Shown one piece after another: positions 24,332-33,773 of a DNA stretch of 64,000 bases. How positions within the stretch are numbered: the first letter of the stretch is position 1; each line of letters opens with the position of its first letter. The notes below the pieces were generated by a model. It saw only the letters and a program-made list of their open reading frames with translations, was not told the origin of the DNA and ran no database searches. The position numbers were made by a program, and so were the translations under genes. The DNA comes from Terribacillus aidingensis (lineage in GTDB: Bacteria > Bacillota > Bacilli > Bacillales > Amphibacillaceae): NCBI RefSeq assembly GCF_900215625.1, contig NZ_OBEK01000006.1:62001-126000 (forward strand), given 5' to 3'.

Positions 24332-25126
24332 TTAAATAAATCCGTAGTAAGGTTTCTGACTCGTTGCGAAATGCACCCACCTAATCATCGTTATAAAATC
24401 AAAGACCGGCATCTTCACAGCACGCTGTATTGCCGCTGCGTATGGCGGCAAATCACTGCACTCCAGAAGAATTGCACCAATATCAGGGTTTTCCTCCAGC
24501 ATTTCTTGTGCCGCGTTCACGACTTCCTGCCTTACGATGTCATTGTTGAATGAGCCTCTGCTTTCGATAATCGCAGAGAACTCCGGCAGCTTCCCTAGAT
24601 CCTTTACCACACAAATATCTGGGTCCATGATGCCGCAGCTCGCTAACAAGGACGGTGTAATCCCGTGTGCATCTGCTGTGAGCATGCCTACCTTTTGCGT
24701 CGGCTTCAGTCCTGTTTTGATCCACGGTACTTGTACGACACTGGAAAGATAGACAGGTATATCCACAGCGGCTGCTACCTTATCTTGAAAGTTGCCAAAG
24801 AATCCGCAAGCAGCACAGATTGCCCGGGCTCCTTCTGCCTCCAATTCTTTTGCCGCTCTGATAATGTCCGCTAGTAATGTAGGATCGCCGGCGTGAATTC
24901 TTTCTTGATTGCAGCCTGGCACAACTTTTAATCTTACGGGGAAATCATAGGTGCTAAGGTTGGCCACATTGCCAGGTATAACCGGATACCAGCAGTCCTC
25001 CAGATAAAGGATACCGACCGAATAACCAGTTACATACTGCCCCTTTTTCATTGTGATAATCGGATTATCATCTTCATGACCTTGGTAACCGTAGCTACCG
25101 TTATTGGTAATGAAATCTAGTGTCAT
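24332..25126 (-). CDS. Asp/Glu racemase superfamily-like protein
   Basis: In this 264-aa protein two cysteines stand in positions expected for the catalytic pair of the two-base, cofactor-free Asp/Glu/hydantoin racemase fold: ICAACGFFGN near residue 105 and LLECSDLPPY near residue 220. The rest matches poorly with any named racemase I know. It sits inside the operon between the [2Fe-2S] genes and the DapA-like lyase. No proline-racemase-family epimerase is present in the operon, so this could be the missing epimerisation step. The frame is open up to 25153, but the ATG at 25126 has AAGGGGG ahead. Confidence 0.7.
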   Translation of the reverse strand: MTLDFITNNGSYGYQGHEDDNPIITMKKGQYVTGYSVGILYLEDCWYPVIPGNVANLSTYDFPVRLKVVPGCNQERIHAGDPTLLADIIRAAKELEAEGARAICAACGFFGNFQDKVAAAVDIPVYLSSVVQVPWIKTGLKPTQKVGMLTADAHGITPSLLASCGIMDPDICVVKDLGKLPEFSAIIESRGSFNNDIVRQEVVNAAQEMLEENPDIGAILLECSDLPPYAAAIQRAVKMPVFDFITMIRWVHFATSQKPYYGFI

Positions 25127-25194
25127 AGCGGCATCCCCCTTTGCGCTGCGCAAGAACTGCGCAGCGACTGATTTTCCTTTATAATAGCTGCTTC

Positions 25195-26094
25195 TTAAAC
25201 GGGATTAGCAGTATACCCAAGCGTTTGTAATGTTTCTTTCATCTTGGCTTGCAGTTCCTCGGACGCACCAACTAGCGGAGATCTAACCGTTCCGCCTCTT
25301 AGCCCAATCATATCCAGGCCAGCCTTCACAGGTCCTGGAGATGGCTCTGCTTCCACATAATCATACAAAGGTAATAGCTGTTGGCTCACTTGCAACGCAC
25401 CTTGCAAATCGTTGTCTTTTACAAATAAATCGTACATTTTCACAATCTCTTTTGGAACTAAGTTATGCACGATACCTGTCGCTCCGTCTCCTCCTGCTGC
25501 AAGTGTCGGCAGAATTAAATGCTCAAATCCAGTCAGCACCGAAAAGTCTGTTTGATCCTTTGTCAACGCAATTACTTTACACGTATGCTCTTGATCTGTC
25601 GTATTTTTCACACCGACAATGCCTTCTACTTGGCTAAGTTCGCGGATCAGCTCTGGATCCAGTTCAACATTTGTGGCACCAGGGTAATGATATATAACGA
25701 TTCCGATACTAGACTGCTGTGCAATAGTGCTGAAGTAATCAATAATTCCCTGTCTGCTCGTTTTCATATAATATGGCGTTATCACCAAGGCACAATCTGC
25801 TCCCACCTCGGCTGCATATTGCGTTAGTGCAATTGTGTCTTCCGTGCGGTGACAACTCGTCCCCGCCATGATTGGCGTCCGTCCATCCGCTGCATCACAT
25901 GCGGCCTTTAAGACTTGCTTCCGCTCTTCCATTGTCATTAATGAATATTCTCCAGTGCTTCCGCCCGCTAATAAACAGTGCACGCCGCCTTCAATAAGAT
26001 GATCAATCAGGGAACTGTAAGCTTCAAAATCCACACTTCCATCTTGTTTGAACGGGGTAGGCATTGCCGGGATCATTCCTTTAGGTACGTACAT
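25195..26094 (-). CDS. DapA-family lyase/deaminase, candidate pyrroline-hydroxycarboxylate deaminase
   Basis: In this 299-aa class I aldolase-type TIM barrel the Schiff-base Lys is in GVKNTTD, the conserved Tyr in VIYHYPG, and the ligand loop is GGSTGEYS in place of the GTTGE of true dihydrodipicolinate synthase. DapA homologues in operons with a DAO-type oxidase and an aldehyde dehydrogenase act as 1-pyrroline-4-hydroxy-2-carboxylate deaminase in hydroxyproline breakdown. That is the favoured role here; DapA itself is unlikely in this setting. The start ATG has AGAGGAGG 7 nt upstream. Confidence 0.8.
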   Translation of the reverse strand: MYVPKGMIPAMPTPFKQDGSVDFEAYSSLIDHLIEGGVHCLLAGGSTGEYSLMTMEERKQVLKAACDAADGRTPIMAGTSCHRTEDTIALTQYAAEVGADCALVITPYYMKTSRQGIIDYFSTIAQQSSIGIVIYHYPGATNVELDPELIRELSQVEGIVGVKNTTDQEHTCKVIALTKDQTDFSVLTGFEHLILPTLAAGGDGATGIVHNLVPKEIVKMYDLFVKDNDLQGALQVSQQLLPLYDYVEAEPSPGPVKAGLDMIGLRGGTVRSPLVGASEELQAKMKETLQTLGYTANPV

Positions 26095-26119
26095 TATAAT
26101 TCCTCCTCTAATTTTCTTC

Positions 26120-27307
26120 TTAGACTGCATTTGATTTTTTATATCTGGAAAAATTCAACTTATCAATGTTAAAGTCAGTTGGCTCGCCTGTAATAAGCTG
26201 CGCCACCATCTTTCCGGTAATAGGAGACATGCTGATGCCATCCCCTTCATGACCGCTGGCAATGAAAAATCCTGGCACCTCTTCTACTTCTGAGACAATT
26301 GGCAGGTGGTCTGGAACCCACGGTCTTACACCTGCATAAGCCCTAATGCAATTAAGATCTCGCAATACCGGAAGGAAACGCAGCGCTCGCTCTGCAATTG
26401 CCTGCATCACGTCAATCTCCGAACGAATATCAAATCCCTTAAAAGCTCGATGTCCTCCAACCAAAAAGTTGTGGGCATCTGTCGGTTCAATCGTAAAGGC
26501 CACATTATGCTTTTCAACCAGTTCACTTACATTGCGCTTGAAATGTATATCTTCAAATTTGGAAAGCATATAACCAAACTCATGTACTTTCTGTCTGGTA
26601 ATTTGCTTGGATGTTTTCTCCGTTATGAGCACTATGCCTTTTCGCGGAACAATCGGTATCTCAATTCCTACCATGCCTGCAATCTTTGGAGACCAGACGC
26701 CGGCACAGTTAACAATCTTCCGCGTTTTAAAAGTTCCTCTATCCGTTACGACACGCTCTATTTTACCTTGGACGTCTCGTTGAATCTCTGAGACAGCATG
26801 GTAATCGAAAACCTTCAGCCCCAGCTTTTTACCTTCCTCGACAAAGGCGTAGCACAGCTTATATGGATTCATAGATGAATCCGCTTCCGTCCAAATTCCC
26901 CCAGCCAAGTCCGGTGCCAAGTATGGTTCAATATCCAGCAATTCATGCGGATCGACCATCCGCATATCATAGCCATCTCGCACTTGATCCGCTACATAGC
27001 CTTGTGCAATCTCAAGCTCCCTCTCTGTCTCACAAACATATAAACTTCCTCGAGAACTAAACTCGAAATCAACCGAAAGCTCCTGCGCCAGCTGTTTGAA
27101 AAGCTGGATACTTGCGTAACCGATTTCTGTATCGATGCCCGGTTTCTTATCACAGATCAAGGCAACAGCATCACATCTGCTGGATGTACCAGCTGCAATG
27201 CCTCCCTTTTCAATCAAAGCAACATCCAATCCCTTTTTCACTAAGTGGTACGCCACACTAGATCCGATGACGCCAGCTCCAATGACGATAACATCAAAAC
27301 TCTCCAT
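26120..27307 (-). CDS. DAO-family FAD-dependent amino/imino-acid oxidoreductase
   Basis: This 395-aa protein has an N-terminal IGAGVIGSSVAYHLVKKGLDVALIEK dinucleotide fold and a C-terminal ASGHEGDGISMSPITGKMVA, the standard ends of the DAO family (sarcosine oxidase beta, D-amino-acid dehydrogenase, hydroxyproline dehydrogenase subunit). With the HcnA-like, HcnB-like and BFD-like genes downstream it would form a multi-subunit dehydrogenase. The substrate is predicted from the operon to be a D-hydroxyproline-like imino acid; sarcosine or an opine are alternatives. Confidence 0.85.
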   Translation of the reverse strand: MESFDVIVIGAGVIGSSVAYHLVKKGLDVALIEKGGIAAGTSSRCDAVALICDKKPGIDTEIGYASIQLFKQLAQELSVDFEFSSRGSLYVCETERELEIAQGYVADQVRDGYDMRMVDPHELLDIEPYLAPDLAGGIWTEADSSMNPYKLCYAFVEEGKKLGLKVFDYHAVSEIQRDVQGKIERVVTDRGTFKTRKIVNCAGVWSPKIAGMVGIEIPIVPRKGIVLITEKTSKQITRQKVHEFGYMLSKFEDIHFKRNVSELVEKHNVAFTIEPTDAHNFLVGGHRAFKGFDIRSEIDVMQAIAERALRFLPVLRDLNCIRAYAGVRPWVPDHLPIVSEVEEVPGFFIASGHEGDGISMSPITGKMVAQLITGEPTDFNIDKLNFSRYKKSNAV

Positions 27308-27338
27308 CTCAAGTCTCCTTCGGATAACGTGGTTGGTT

Positions 27339-28859
27339 CTATTTGCCTTTAAAGAAACCGGAAGGCTCTATGTTTAAATTCGTATTGATTTGCTTTGTTT
27401 CCAGATATTCTTCGAATCCGTAAGTGCCCAAGTCTCTTCCTATCCCACTCTGTTTATAACCACCCCAAGGCGCTTCATTGAATGTAGGGTGGTATGTATT
27501 GATCCACGTAATACCTGCCCGTATACGGCGGATAACGCGCTGCGCTTTCGCTCCATCTTGAGTGAAGACTGCAGCAGCCAAGCCAAAATTCGTTCCATTA
27601 GCCAGCGTAATAGCCTCTTCTTCTGTTCGGAACGTTTGAATGACTAATACAGGTCCAAATATTTCTTCCTGAACAATTCGCATATCAGGCAATGTATTCG
27701 TAAAAATGGTTGGCTCTACAAAGTATCCCCTAGCCAGGTCGCCTTCCGTCATTCGGCTGCCGCCGCATAGCAATGTGGCGCCTTCTTCTTTTCCAATTTC
27801 AATGTAACGCAGCACCTTTTCCATGTGCGCCTCAGAAACGAGAGGCCCCATTTCAGCGCCTTCCTCCCAGCCGGGTCCAACAGTTATCTGTTTCGCACGC
27901 CGTACTAATTCCGGTACAAACTTTTCATAAAGACTTTCCTCAATCACTAAACGAGAGCCAGCGGAGCAAACCTGCCCTTGATTAGCGAAGATTGCGTTTA
28001 ACGCATAATCAACTGCCGTCTCAAATTCAGCATCAGCAAACACAATATTCGGCGATTTTCCACCTAGTTCTAAGCTGATGTTCTTCACTGTATCAGCCGC
28101 CGACTTCATAATGTAAATGCCAGTACTAGTACCGCCAGTGAAAGAGACCTTATCCACATCTGGATCAGCCGCTAACTGAGCACCCACTTCTTTTCCGTCT
28201 CCGAGTACCAAGTTCACGACGCCGGGCGGAAACCCTGTTTCGTCCATAATCTCAACTAAACGAATAACAGAAAGAGGTGTGAGCTCTGCCGGTTTTACAA
28301 CAACTGTGCACCCTGCTGCCAGAGCAGCTGCAATCTTCTGATTGGCCATCACTAAAGGATAATTCCAAGGAACGATGATACTGACAACTCCAACAGCTTC
28401 GCGGACAACCATCGCTTGAATATCGTCCGGAACATCGTACGTCTGCCCATGCGGCTTTGTCGCCAATCCAGCATAATAACGCAGTTGATTCACAGCGTCT
28501 TCCACATCCTCCAGTGACTCACGCAAGGTTTTGCCGTTATTCAGCGTATCAATCGCCGCAAATTCTTCTTTTCTCGCTTCTAATTTGCTGGCAACCTGCC
28601 ATAGCAGCTCTGCCCGATCACGTGCTTTGCTGTCCATCCAGCCATTTTCGTAGAAAGCTTGCCGAGCAGCTGCTACTGCCTTTTTGGCATCTGCTTTTGA
28701 ACCTTCTGCTACTGTTCCGATAACCTCGCCATTGGCAGGATTAATAATTTGTCTCGTTTGTTCGCTTTCGCTAATGACCCACTGCCCATTGATGTACATT
28801 TTTTGTGTAACATCGCGGCTCGTCAGAAAAGCGTCTACTTCTTTAGCAGTCAAATTCAT
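27339..28859 (-). CDS. NAD(P)-dependent aldehyde dehydrogenase, first gene of the imino-acid operon
   Basis: In this 506-aa class I ALDH the general-base Glu is in LELGGKSPN, the nucleophile Cys in NQGQVCSAGSRL, and the C-terminal WGGYKQSGIGRDLGTYGFEE is close to betaine-aldehyde dehydrogenases. In a hydroxyproline pathway this position is filled by alpha-ketoglutarate semialdehyde dehydrogenase, the step that yields 2-oxoglutarate. BADH-like sequence leaves other aldehydes possible. It leads the operon that runs to 22379 with short gaps and has the box-containing promoter at 28903-28945. Confidence 0.88.
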   Translation of the reverse strand: MNLTAKEVDAFLTSRDVTQKMYINGQWVISESEQTRQIINPANGEVIGTVAEGSKADAKKAVAAARQAFYENGWMDSKARDRAELLWQVASKLEARKEEFAAIDTLNNGKTLRESLEDVEDAVNQLRYYAGLATKPHGQTYDVPDDIQAMVVREAVGVVSIIVPWNYPLVMANQKIAAALAAGCTVVVKPAELTPLSVIRLVEIMDETGFPPGVVNLVLGDGKEVGAQLAADPDVDKVSFTGGTSTGIYIMKSAADTVKNISLELGGKSPNIVFADAEFETAVDYALNAIFANQGQVCSAGSRLVIEESLYEKFVPELVRRAKQITVGPGWEEGAEMGPLVSEAHMEKVLRYIEIGKEEGATLLCGGSRMTEGDLARGYFVEPTIFTNTLPDMRIVQEEIFGPVLVIQTFRTEEEAITLANGTNFGLAAAVFTQDGAKAQRVIRRIRAGITWINTYHPTFNEAPWGGYKQSGIGRDLGTYGFEEYLETKQINTNLNIEPSGFFKGK

Positions 28860-28902
28860 CCACTCACCCCTTCGCTATCTGATGTATTAAGTGATTACAT
28901 TA

Positions 28903-28945
28903 AAGATAAGATATTTTCGCTCCCCTGCCATTAGACACTGTGTAA
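28903..28945 (-). promoter_or_regulatory. Promoter of the imino-acid operon with shared activator box (site b)
   Basis: The box TTACACAGTGTCTAA (28931-28945, read on the minus strand) contains the perfect core ACAC-N-GTGT and lies exactly 22 bp upstream of TATCTT (28903-28908). A second partial copy (TTAGACACAATTTTA on the plus strand) starts at 28974, 43 bp further upstream, roughly four helical turns. Confidence 0.72.
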
Positions 28946-29003
28946 GATATAGAATCTTAACGATTAGACACAATTTTATAAACAAGAAATGCACGCATTA
29001 AAT

Positions 29004-29030
29004 AACCAACTACACGCACTGTAGTTGGTT
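29004..29030 (-). terminator. Hairpin after the symporter gene
   Basis: AACCAACTAC pairs perfectly with GTAGTTGGTT around a 7-nt loop. Only a short ATTT follows, so it is a weak terminator at best. Confidence 0.55.
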
Positions 29031-29042
29031 GAATGTCATCTA

Positions 29043-30524
29043 TTACCTTAAATTTGCTTGATCCATTTTTTCTGCATGCTCTTGTTCCGCCTTTCGTTCT
29101 TCCCAAAATTCTGCATCCGTAATTCCTGCTTCGGCTGGGTCGAACACAGGGTCCTTGCCTTCCTTCTTCTGGCGCTCATAATCTTTTAGCACCCGCAGCG
29201 CTGGCTTCGTAAGGAGGAGTATACTAATAAGGTTCAGCCAAGCCATCGTACCAAAACCCAAATCCCCTAGCGCCCAAGCAAACGCAGACGTGTTAATGCT
29301 GCAATAAAACACGGTAACCAGAAGGGCAACTTGCAGCACGCGCGTCGGCCATCTTAACTGATACTTGCGCTTTCTATTTAAGAAAGCAAGGTTTGTGTCT
29401 GCTATATAGAAATACGTCATCAACGTAGTGAAAGCGAAAAGGAGAATGGCAATCGCCATAAACGGTGCACCGAATCCAGGAATAACCGACTCGACTGCTT
29501 CTTGCGCATACACAATTCCAGGCTCTGTATTTTCGAGTGAGCTGACGATCGGCTCTTTTCCTTCTGGTGTCACATTGTACATGCCTGTTACAAGAATCAT
29601 AAATGCTGTGGCTGTACAAAGGACTAATGTGTCAATGTACACAGAAAATGCTTGTACTAATCCTTGCTTGGCAGGATGAGATACTTCTGTAGCAGCAGGA
29701 TAAAAGGTTTCACTGCCAAATCCTGCAGCATTGGCAAAGGTTCCCCTTTTAACGCCCCATACAATTGCCGATCCAACAATTCCTCCAAAAGCAGAATCCG
29801 CTCCAAAAGCACTGCTGAAAATAAGCGCCACAATCCCCGGGAGTTCGGAAGCATGGCTGATAAGGACGATCATACAGACTAAAACATATGCACCCGCCAT
29901 AAACGGAACAATCAATTCAGCAGTCTTCGCTATTCGCTTGACCCCTCCGAAGATAATTACGGCTAGCACGACAACCATCAACGTGCCTGTAATAATCGGA
30001 CGTAAGCCAAATGCTTCATCCATTGCTAATGCCACCGTATTTACTTGTATACCTGGCATTAGTACCGAACAAGCAATTAGCGTCAGGACGGCAAATACAA
30101 CAGCCAGCCATTTGACTTTTAATCCTTTTTCAATGAAAAAGGGTGTACCTCCTCGAAATTCATTATGCAAATTCCGCTTGTATACTTGCGCCAGCGTCGT
30201 CTCTATAAAAGCGGTACACGCTCCCAGACATGTCATCACCCACATCCAAAAAACAGCACCTGGGCCGCCATAAGCGATGGCCGTCGCAACACCAGCAATT
30301 GTTCCAACGCCGACGCGGCTTGATATAGATAATGCTAAAGCTTGAAACGAAGACAACCCCGCATCAGATCCTTTGCTTTCGAATAGCAGCACCACCATAT
30401 CCTTCAGCAGCCGAAACTGAAGAAAACGCGTTGCAAAGGAATAAAATAAACCTAAACCAAGCAAGGTGAAAATCAGCGCAGGACTCCATACAAAACCATT
30501 CAACCAAGTCACAAATGCCTCCAT
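29043..30524 (-). CDS. Alanine/glycine:cation symporter family (AGCS) transporter
   Basis: This is a 493-aa membrane protein with about 10-11 hydrophobic segments. Family markers include SSRVGVGTIAGVATAIAYGGPGAVFWMW and GFGSETFYPAATEVSHPAKQGLVQAFSVYIDTL. AGCS proteins take up alanine or glycine with Na+. Its placement between the alanine/imino-acid genes and the beta-alanine genes, and its own copy of the shared promoter box, suggest it imports the substrate of this regulon (alanine, beta-alanine or a related amino acid). AAGGAG precedes the ATG. Confidence 0.92.
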   Translation of the reverse strand: MEAFVTWLNGFVWSPALIFTLLGLGLFYSFATRFLQFRLLKDMVVLLFESKGSDAGLSSFQALALSISSRVGVGTIAGVATAIAYGGPGAVFWMWVMTCLGACTAFIETTLAQVYKRNLHNEFRGGTPFFIEKGLKVKWLAVVFAVLTLIACSVLMPGIQVNTVALAMDEAFGLRPIITGTLMVVVLAVIIFGGVKRIAKTAELIVPFMAGAYVLVCMIVLISHASELPGIVALIFSSAFGADSAFGGIVGSAIVWGVKRGTFANAAGFGSETFYPAATEVSHPAKQGLVQAFSVYIDTLVLCTATAFMILVTGMYNVTPEGKEPIVSSLENTEPGIVYAQEAVESVIPGFGAPFMAIAILLFAFTTLMTYFYIADTNLAFLNRKRKYQLRWPTRVLQVALLVTVFYCSINTSAFAWALGDLGFGTMAWLNLISILLLTKPALRVLKDYERQKKEGKDPVFDPAEAGITDAEFWEERKAEQEHAEKMDQANLR

Positions 30525-30703
30525 CGGATGAAACTCCTTCCTTTATTGGCAGTTCCCATTCGTCACTTTCTGACGCTTTACCACTCCCCATTATGTATGG
30601 CTAACAGACTGCTCCACGTACTGCCTTTATCTTTCTTTTCACATGTTTCCTAAATCTTCTGCTCATCCATACAGTAACCCTTCTTACTTTTCTAATATTA
30701 AGA

Positions 30704-30746
30704 ATTTTACACCATGTGGAAAACACCTTCACTAGACACCCTGTAA
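30704..30746 (-). promoter_or_regulatory. AGCS symporter promoter with shared activator box (site c)
   Basis: The box TTACAGGGTGTCTAG (30732-30746, minus strand) is exactly 22 bp from TAAAAT (30704-30709). It is the least symmetric of the four boxes. The untranslated leader is about 170 nt, longer than at the other three promoters. Confidence 0.7.
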
Positions 30747-30788
30747 AGTATTCATGCTCCTTGATTATACAATTACTCACCCTCTCAT

Positions 30789-30802
30789 AGTAAACGCTTA
30801 CA
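30789..30802. promoter_or_regulatory. cre-like catabolite repression site
   Basis: AGTAAACGCTTACA matches the CcpA consensus TGWAANCGNTNWCA at 13 of 14 positions. It lies about 45 bp upstream of the activator box of the symporter promoter. Confidence 0.6.
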
Positions 30803-30836
30803 TTTTATTGCGACAGAAATACAGCTGCATCCAGCA

Positions 30837-30894
30837 AAAAAAGGTAAAGCTGATACAAAAGAAACGCACACCGCCTCTTCTCTTGTATCAGCTT
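30837..30894 (-). terminator. Terminator after the aminotransferase
   Basis: AAGCTGATACAA pairs perfectly with TTGTATCAGCTT over a long loop, with a T-rich tract following on the minus strand. Confidence 0.65.
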
Positions 30895-30912
30895 CTATAG
30901 ATGCACTCTGAT

Positions 30913-32244
30913 TTACAATGCTGCTATACTTGTTTTTAATGTATTTACCATAAAGGCAAGGTCATCATCTGTAATTGTTAACGGGGGAGATAATTGCAAG
31001 ATGTTATTATAGCCTGCGACTGTATCTCCATTTTTACCGATCAGCAAGCCCTTTTCCCGGCAAGCTGCTACTACTTGATTTACTTTCGCTACTTCCAGCG
31101 GCTCTTTCGTTTGCTTATCCTTTACCAATTCAATACCGACAAGCAAGCCTTTTCCGCGTACATTTCCTACGTTCGGATGTTCTTCTGTTTCTTTTAATTC
31201 CTGCAGCAGCCGTTCTCCGACTTCTTGAGATCGATCAACCAATCCTTCATTTTCTAGAATCTCTAAGTTCTTCAGCGCTACAGCACAAGCTGCCGGGCTT
31301 CCGCCATACGTGTTCACATGACGAAAACGCTCATAATCACCTGCTCCTGTATAAGCCTCAAAAATTTCTCTTTTCACCGCTGTTGCGGAAAGCGGTAAAT
31401 AACCGCTTGTAATTCCTTTTGCCATTGTAATAATATCTGGCTGCACATCATAATTCATGAAGCCAAACGGTTTGCCTGTTCTGCCAAAGCCGCAAATCAC
31501 TTCATCACAAATTAACAGCGCCCCATGCTTGTTGCAGATCTCTTGCACTTTAGCCATATATCCCTCAGGAGGCATCAGAATGCCGCCGCCTGTTATAATC
31601 GGCTCCATAATCACACCAGCAATCGTTTCACTTAATTCCCATGTCATCATATGGTCGATTTCATCGGCACTGGCAAGCGTGTGCACGTCATCTGGATTTC
31701 TGTACGTATCTGGCGGCTTTACATGAAGAAACCCTTGGCCAAGTGGTTCGTATTTGAATTTCCTTTGTGCCTGCCCTGTTGCCGCAAGAGCTCCCATTGT
31801 ATTGCCATGATAAGCACGATAGCGGGAGATAAACTTAAACCGTCCGCTATCTCCCCGCTGCTGGTGGTACTGCCTTGCGATCTTAAACGCTGTTTCATTT
31901 GCTTCTGACCCACTGTTTGAGAAGAAAATGACATAGTCATCTCCGAGCCATTCATTTAATTTCTCCGCCAGTTTTATAGCTGGAATATGGCTTTGTGTTA
32001 AAGGGTAATACGGCATTTCCTCTAATTGTTCATAAGCTGCTTTCGCAAGCTCTTTTCGCCCGTACCCAACGTTTACACACCATAATCCGGACATTCCGTC
32101 TAAGTATTTGTTTCCTTCCGAGTCTGTTACCCACGCACCTTCTGCATTGGTGATAATGAGATTGGCTGGATTTGCAGCCGCTCCTCTCATCGCATGCCAA
32201 AGATGTTTTTCGTCTGCAGCTTGCAAGCTCTTCGTATCTTCCAT
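30913..32244 (-). CDS. Class III omega-aminotransferase, probably beta-alanine:pyruvate type
   Basis: This is a 443-aa PLP enzyme. It has MSGLWCVNVGYGRKEL, the substrate-loop SNSGSEANETAFK, the PLP-anchoring ICDEVICGFGRTG, and the Schiff-base Lys in ITMAKGITSGYLPL. The pattern fits beta-alanine:pyruvate or taurine:pyruvate transaminases. The pairing with MmsA 27 nt upstream argues for beta-alanine to malonate semialdehyde. The alanine made from pyruvate in that reaction would be recycled by Ald, whose promoter carries the same regulatory box. Confidence 0.88.
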   Translation of the reverse strand: MEDTKSLQAADEKHLWHAMRGAAANPANLIITNAEGAWVTDSEGNKYLDGMSGLWCVNVGYGRKELAKAAYEQLEEMPYYPLTQSHIPAIKLAEKLNEWLGDDYVIFFSNSGSEANETAFKIARQYHQQRGDSGRFKFISRYRAYHGNTMGALAATGQAQRKFKYEPLGQGFLHVKPPDTYRNPDDVHTLASADEIDHMMTWELSETIAGVIMEPIITGGGILMPPEGYMAKVQEICNKHGALLICDEVICGFGRTGKPFGFMNYDVQPDIITMAKGITSGYLPLSATAVKREIFEAYTGAGDYERFRHVNTYGGSPAACAVALKNLEILENEGLVDRSQEVGERLLQELKETEEHPNVGNVRGKGLLVGIELVKDKQTKEPLEVAKVNQVVAACREKGLLIGKNGDTVAGYNNILQLSPPLTITDDDLAFMVNTLKTSIAAL

Positions 32245-32271
32245 AACGCATAACCTCCAATCTGTCTTAGA

Positions 32272-33729
32272 TTAATAACGTCCTGTCAGCATCTTTTTCC
32301 GTGTATAAAATTCCACTCCATCTTTCCCATTCGCATGTAAATCGCCATAGAAAGATTGCTTGTAACCCGAGAATGGGAAGAATGCCATCGGAGCTGGCAC
32401 ACCAAGGTTAACGCCAAGCATTCCTGCATCAATCTCTTCACGGAAAGTGCGAACCGCTTTGGCACTATCAGTGTACAAACAAGCACCATTTGCAAACTTC
32501 GACTGGTTGGTGAGTTTGATTGCTTCCTCTATTGTCTCCACACGTACGATGGACAAAACAGGTGCAAAAATCTCATCTTCCCATATCTTCATTTCTGGCT
32601 GCACACGATCAAAAATTGTCGGTCCGACAAAGTAACCACCCTCAATTTCTGCGTCACTTCTGCCATCTCGTATCAAGGCAGCTCCTTCATCCTCACCGAT
32701 TTCAATGTATTTCACTGTACGCTGCTTATGTTCTTCGCGAATAACTGGACCAAGGAAGACACCCTCATCCAATCCATTTCCAATCTCAATCGCATCGGCA
32801 GCTTGTTTCAGTCTGTCAACCAAGCGATCCGCCACATCGCCCACGGTCACGACCACAGATGCTGCCATGCAGCGTTCACCGGCAGAACCAAAAGCAGCTC
32901 CAATAATATTCGTCACTGCCAAGTCCAAATCAGCATCAGGCATAACAATGGAGTGATTTTTTGCTCCGGCAAGTGCCTGAACACGTTTGCCATTCGCTGC
33001 TGCGGTTTTATAAATGTATTCTGCGACAGGCTGTGATCCTACGAACGATACAGCTTTCACATCGTCATTCTCCAAGATGCCATTTACTACATCATGTGCC
33101 CCATGCACAATATTTAAAACGCCATCCGGAAGACCTGCTTCTTTAAACAATTCTGCCAATCGACCTGCTAGCAGCGGTGTACGCTCGGACGGTTTCAACA
33201 CGAATGTATTTCCACACGCAATCGCTAGCGGGAACATCCAGCAAGGAACCATCATCGGGAAGTTAAACGGCGTAATCCCGCCGATAACACCGATCGGGTA
33301 ACGATACAGCCCAGATTCTACACCTGTAGCAATATCCGGCAGCTGTTCGCCCATCATAAGTGTCGGAACTCCGGCAGCAAATTCGACGCATTCAATTCCT
33401 CGCAACACTTCTCCATGCGCTTCTTTATAGCTTTTTCCATTCTCAAGCGTGACCAGCTTCGCCAGTTCATCCCAATGATCAACCAATAATTGCTGGTACC
33501 GGAACAAGATACGAGCGCGCTTTGGAACAGGCACCTTTTTCCAGTCTTGAAAAGCCGCCTGAGCATTTTCTACAGCGCTGTTCAGTTCCTGCTTCGTCGA
33601 AAGAGGGACCCGAGCAATAATTTCACCTGTAGCCGGGTTCGGGACTTCTTCCCAATCATTCGATTGTGAGTCCACCCATTTCCCACCTATATAGTTCTTC
33701 AATTTTTGCACTGTTTGTGTAGATACCAT
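32272..33729 (-). CDS. mmsA: CoA-acylating methylmalonate/malonate semialdehyde dehydrogenase
   Basis: In this 485-aa ALDH-superfamily enzyme the catalytic Cys is in [13 protein letters not shown], where the usual Glu-containing motif is replaced by [16 protein letters not shown]. That substitution is the hallmark of the MmsA/IolA group that makes acetyl-CoA or propionyl-CoA. C-terminal [25 protein letters not shown] also matches. With the transaminase it would convert malonate semialdehyde from beta-alanine to acetyl-CoA and CO2. A valine or inositol role is less likely without the other genes. Ribosome-binding site GGAGGAG. Confidence 0.93.
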   Translation of the reverse strand: MVSTQTVQKLKNYIGGKWVDSQSNDWEEVPNPATGEIIARVPLSTKQELNSAVENAQAAFQDWKKVPVPKRARILFRYQQLLVDHWDELAKLVTLENGKSYKEAHGEVLRGIECVEFAAGVPTLMMGEQLPDIATGVESGLYRYPIGVIGGITPFNFPMMVPCWMFPLAIACGNTFVLKPSERTPLLAGRLAELFKEAGLPDGVLNIVHGAHDVVNGILENDDVKAVSFVGSQPVAEYIYKTAAANGKRVQALAGAKNHSIVMPDADLDLAVTNIIGAAFGSAGERCMAASVVVTVGDVADRLVDRLKQAADAIEIGNGLDEGVFLGPVIREEHKQRTVKYIEIGEDEGAALIRDGRSDAEIEGGYFVGPTIFDRVQPEMKIWEDEIFAPVLSIVRVETIEEAIKLTNQSKFANGACLYTDSAKAVRTFREEIDAGMLGVNLGVPAPMAFFPFSGYKQSFYGDLHANGKDGVEFYTRKKMLTGRY

Positions 33730-33773
33730 CGTTTCTCCTCCTTTTCCGTTTTCCTACTGCTTTATATAAGGCA

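Noticed and set aside
25195-26094. DapA-like gene as the true dihydrodipicolinate synthase
   Set aside because: The ligand loop is GGSTGEYS instead of GTTGE and the gene is embedded in an oxidative catabolic operon rather than lysine synthesis.
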